DNA from: Agromyces atrinae
Lineage (GTDB): Bacteria; Actinomycetota; Actinomycetes; Actinomycetales; Microbacteriaceae
Assembly: GCF_013407835.1 (NCBI RefSeq)
Contig: NZ_JACCBI010000001.1
Coordinates: 1,550,001 to 1,614,000 of the forward strand
Length of the DNA stretch: 64,000 nucleotides
Direction of reading: 5' to 3'
Both the position numbers and the translations under genes were made by a program. The notes beneath the pieces were generated by a model, which saw only the letters and a list, made by a program, of their open reading frames with translations, was not told where the DNA came from and searched no databases. Of the stretch, positions 61,296 to 64,000 are shown one piece after another. Position 1 is the first letter of the stretch. Each line of letters begins with the position of its first letter.

Positions 61296-63280
61296 GCGAG
61301 GAACTCGTCGATCGCGAGGTCGGACCGGCGCTCGAGCTCGTCGAGATCGGTGTCGCTGTACGTGAGCGCCGGCACGAACTGCACGGCGCACGGCCCCGGC
61401 TGCACGAGCACGCCGTACGAGCGGTAGAGCTCCACGAGCTCGGTCACCTCGGCCCCGCCGAGAGGCGTGCCGTCGCGACCGACCAGGTGGAGCGCACGGA
61501 ACGACCCGACGCCGACGCTCTCGGCTCGGGTCGAACGTGCGGCGACACCGTCGAGGTACCGGCCGAGCCGTCGCGCGACGCGCGCAGCGGACGCGGCGAC
61601 ATCCTGTCGTTCGAACTCGTCGATCGTCGCGATGATCGCCGCGCAGGACTGCGGCGATCCCGCCTGGGTCTCGCCATGCCAGAACCAGTTCTCGTCGCTT
61701 CGCAACACGTCGGCCGGGCCCCGCGCGAGGAGGATCGCCGCTGCGGCGGACGTACCGTTCGTGAGTGCCTTGCTCGTCACGAGGAGATCAGGGGCTCGGT
61801 GCCACTCGTCGCTCGCGAACCTCGGTCCGGTGCGGTGGAAGCCCGTCGCGACCTCGTCGGCGACGACGAGGAAGCCGTGCACGTCGGCCGCAACGCCGAG
61901 CGCGTCGATCATGGCGGCGGGCACGGGTAGGGCACCTGACCCGAGCACGGGCTCGAGGATGACGGCGGCGATGCTCGTGCCGAAGCGATCGAGCACGACC
62001 GCGAGGGCGTCGAGGTCGTCGTGGTCGATGCGCACGCTCCAGCGTTCGTCGACGGCATAGGGCCCCTGGCCGATGGCGGCCCCGGTGAGCGACATCGCGC
62101 TCATCGTCATGCCGTGATACGAGCCGCGGAACGACAGGATGCGCTTCCGCGCGGGATCTCCGCCCACCTGGTGGAGGTGCCGCGAGAGCTTGATCGCGGC
62201 GTCGAGAGCCGAGCTGCCCGACGTCGAATAGAGGACAGCGTCGAAGCGATCGCGACCCGTGAAGTCGAGCAGACGCTCGGCCGCGAGCCGCGCGTACGAA
62301 CTGCCCCGACGGAACAGCGGGAGCGTCGAGGCCTCGCGATTCGCTCCGTCGATCGCGGCGGCCACGGCCGGGTTGCCGTATCCGAGGTTCGCATTCCAGA
62401 GCCCGCTCGTCGCGCAGAGGGCCTCCGAGCCGTCGGCGAACTCCACGCGCACCCCCGTCGCGCGGACGGCCTCGAGCCGCCCCCACGCGGAGGAGGGCGT
62501 GAAGAACTCGATGTAGGGAGAGCGGAGCTCGGCCACGCGCGCGGTGAGGAACTCGTACTCGCCCGCGGCGTCACGGCGGATACGGCGACGCTCGATCGCC
62601 TCGAAGCCCGCGCGCTCGAGTTCTGCGACGGCGAGCGCGGGCGGGAGCACGAACGAGTCGACCGAGTAGGCGGCCCACCGCCCCGCTCCGCCCCGTTCGA
62701 ACACGGTCGATCGGTGTCGACCGGTGGCCTCGTCGGACTCTTCGACGATGCGGAGGCCCTCGTCGACCTCGATCTCGCGTCGCTCACCCGCGAGGTGCGG
62801 CGTGCGCACGGTGAGGGCGATCGTGCCGCCCGGGCGGAGGCGGGTGAGCAGGCGGGTGAGCAGCGCGGCACGCTCGGCGGCGTCGAAGAGCGTGATCGAT
62901 GCGGTCGGGATCACGACGGCGTCGAAGCCCGACGCGTGCTCGGGTACGCCCTGCCGCACGTCGGCGGCGACGAGGGTGAGCCGCTGCGCGAGGTCGTCGT
63001 CGAGCTCGGTCCGGGCTCGCTCGTCGAGGAGGTCGAGCAGATCGGTCGAGATGTCGACCGCGACGAGCTCGGCGACGAACGGCACGAGCGGGAGCGTGAC
63101 CCGGCCCGAGCCCGCGGCGATCTCGAGCACCCGCCAGCGCTTGCCTCGCACGAGCCCGATGAACTCGCGGAGCTCGGCCGAGTCGCGGCGCACGAGGTCG
63201 TCGTAGACCACGGCGCCCCGGCCCGAGTAGAGAGACTCTCCGGCGTATCGCGCGACCGGGTCGCCGAGGAGGTCAGTCAT
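61292..63280 (-). CDS. Methyltransferase-aminotransferase fusion protein
   Basis: A 662-residue two-enzyme protein. Residues 1-245 are a class I SAM methyltransferase (motif VLEIAAGSGR 51-60, acidic loop VAVDIST, then VVIPTASITLFD). Residues 250-662 are a class III aminotransferase with SGSSALDAAIKL, VVADEVATGFHRTG and the PLP Lys504 in LLVTSKALTNG. In daptide biosynthesis, to my knowledge, these activities come from separate proteins that aminate a C-terminal ketone and N,N-dimethylate the amine. ATG 63280 overlaps the upstream stop by 8 bp. Confidence 0.87.
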   Translation of the reverse strand: MTDLLGDPVARYAGESLYSGRGAVVYDDLVRRDSAELREFIGLVRGKRWRVLEIAAGSGRVTLPLVPFVAELVAVDISTDLLDLLDERARTELDDDLAQRLTLVAADVRQGVPEHASGFDAVVIPTASITLFDAAERAALLTRLLTRLRPGGTIALTVRTPHLAGERREIEVDEGLRIVEESDEATGRHRSTVFERGGAGRWAAYSVDSFVLPPALAVAELERAGFEAIERRRIRRDAAGEYEFLTARVAELRSPYIEFFTPSSAWGRLEAVRATGVRVEFADGSEALCATSGLWNANLGYGNPAVAAAIDGANREASTLPLFRRGSSYARLAAERLLDFTGRDRFDAVLYSTSGSSALDAAIKLSRHLHQVGGDPARKRILSFRGSYHGMTMSAMSLTGAAIGQGPYAVDERWSVRIDHDDLDALAVVLDRFGTSIAAVILEPVLGSGALPVPAAMIDALGVAADVHGFLVVADEVATGFHRTGPRFASDEWHRAPDLLVTSKALTNGTSAAAAILLARGPADVLRSDENWFWHGETQAGSPQSCAAIIATIDEFERQDVAASAARVARRLGRYLDGVAARSTRAESVGVGSFRALHLVGRDGTPLGGAEVTELVELYRSYGVLVQPGPCAVQFVPALTYSDTDLDELERRSDLAIDEFLA

Positions 63281-64000
63281 GGGAGGGCTCCTCGGCCGAG
63301 ACGCGTGCCGTCCCGCCGAGCGCGGCGCGCACGGCAGCGAGCACGGTGTCGACGTCCGTCGCACCGGCGCGCCTCAGCAGCGCGTCGTCGACGTCTCCGC
63401 GCACGGACGCGCCGACGACATCGGCGATCGCCGCGGGCACCGCGCACAGTCCCCCGGTGACGGCGTCCGCGACGTAGGAGCGTTCGCCGACGTCGAGCAC
63501 CACGAGCGAGTGGTCGCCCGGCCGACGGCGCGCGACAGAGGCGGCACCACCGAAGCCGCGCACACGGATCGGCTCGGTGAAGCGGCCCGTCGCCGCACGC
63601 AGCACGGTCGCCGCGGCGATGTACCCGCCGACGAGCGCCGCCTCGTCGCCCGAGAACGCCTCACGCTGATGTGCGACCGACGCACCGACATCCACCACGT
63701 CGCTCGGGGGCGTCGGCGACGCACCATCATCGACGCTCGCGGTCGTACCGCGGATCCAGTCGTCCTGCCCGAGGATCGTCGCGAGCGGGTGCAGCACGTG
63801 GGCGGGAAACTCTCCGGTGCGCTCGGCGTGCGCCGCATCGCGCACGAGCATCGCCCGGTCGACGTCGTCGGTCACGGAGAAGACGGTCGGGCAGCCGACC
63901 CCGATGTAGCCGCCGGCGGCGTAGGTCTCGAACTGCACGAAGACGTCGTCTCCGAGCGTGATCTCACCTCCCGCCGCCGCAAGGTCACCCCGGTAGACGA
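63273..64000 (-). CDS. Unrecognised protein of the YcaO operon, N-terminus outside window
   Basis: The open frame runs to the right edge without a stop; a GTG at 63938 is in frame, but the coding signal (VYRGDLAAAGGEITLGDDVF) continues beyond it, so the true start lies past 64000. At least 242 residues are visible. No family is recognised. FSGDEAALVGGYIAAATVLRAATG looks like the helix found in adenylating or leader-binding partners of YcaO proteins, and ERSYVADAVTGGLCAVP resembles strands of those proteins. A peptide-recognition or YcaO-partner role is inferred from context only. Confidence 0.6.
   Translation of the reverse strand, partial: VYRGDLAAAGGEITLGDDVFVQFETYAAGGYIGVGCPTVFSVTDDVDRAMLVRDAAHAERTGEFPAHVLHPLATILGQDDWIRGTTASVDDGASPTPPSDVVDVGASVAHQREAFSGDEAALVGGYIAAATVLRAATGRFTEPIRVRGFGGAASVARRRPGDHSLVVLDVGERSYVADAVTGGLCAVPAAIADVVGASVRGDVDDALLRRAGATDVDTVLAAVRAALGGTARVSAEEPSHD

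Noticed and set aside
1..64000. Frequent GGATGAC/GGATGCC words, possibly a Chi- or KOPS-like signal
   Set aside because: They are conspicuous by eye, but I cannot count them against expectation or test strand bias here; codon preference could explain them.

Overview
The window is 64 kb of very GC-rich DNA (codons end almost always in G or C). Genes are densely packed, many are coupled by 4-bp GTGA or ATGA stop/start overlaps, and GTG starts are frequent. Gene content (LCP protein, small SRP RNA, LacI/ABC sugar loci, formamidase, FdhF/YdeP oxidoreductase) points to an actinobacterium, most likely Microbacteriaceae (Microbacterium or Agromyces type). This is inference; no 16S rRNA is present.

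Layout. 1-5.2 kb: acetate kinase (cut by the left edge) and long-form Pta, small SRP RNA, tRNA-Ser(GGA), a membrane protein and an aminoglycoside-kinase-like gene. 5.2-9.0 kb: a GNAT enzyme, a HerA-like ATPase, a DUF559-type protein and the first copies of an intergenic palindromic repeat (called PR1 here). 9.0-23.3 kb: a respiratory nitrogen-oxide island. It holds a cysteine-rich HTH regulator, narK, narGHJI, a DUF2249 protein, a GH16-like protein, PR1 repeats, and a convergent operon encoding an NnrS-like membrane protein and a three-part membrane/cupredoxin/NirK fusion with all copper ligands visible. 23.3-30 kb: a P-type ATPase, a TetR regulator with a 26-bp operator, and a pyruvate (or branched-chain/acetoin) dehydrogenase E1alpha-E1beta-E2 operon. 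30-36 kb: an LCP protein, a coupled operon of saccharopine-dehydrogenase-like, COG3375-type GNAT and N-acylamino-acid-racemase-like genes, then a second DUF559-type gene flanked by a second palindromic repeat family (PR2).

36-46 kb is a plant-polysaccharide locus: alditol-oxidase-like enzyme, two paralogous LacI regulators, a GH1 glycosidase, a sugar ABC transporter and a GH51 arabinofuranosidase. Palindromic LacI operators (TACAACGTTGTA) lie at three promoter regions. 46-59 kb is a molybdenum/formate region: modABC with a MerR-TOBE regulator, amide/urea channel, FmdB, formamidase, FdhF/YdeP oxidoreductase, FdhD, and moeB-moeA-moaC-mobA-DUF6457-moaD. Formamidase makes formate, which the neighbouring molybdoenzyme may oxidise. 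The same cofactor serves NarG, so uptake, cofactor synthesis and consumers sit in one window.

58.9-64 kb is the most unusual part: a coupled minus-strand operon encoding a YcaO cyclodehydratase, an iron-ADH-fold dehydrogenase lacking the usual metal ligands, a methyltransferase-aminotransferase fusion, and a partial unrecognised protein running off the right edge. Dehydrogenase, aminotransferase and methyltransferase are the set used by daptide RiPPs to make an aminated C-terminus. Their combination with YcaO suggests a hybrid azoline/daptide-like peptide pathway, whose precursor should lie beyond position 64000.
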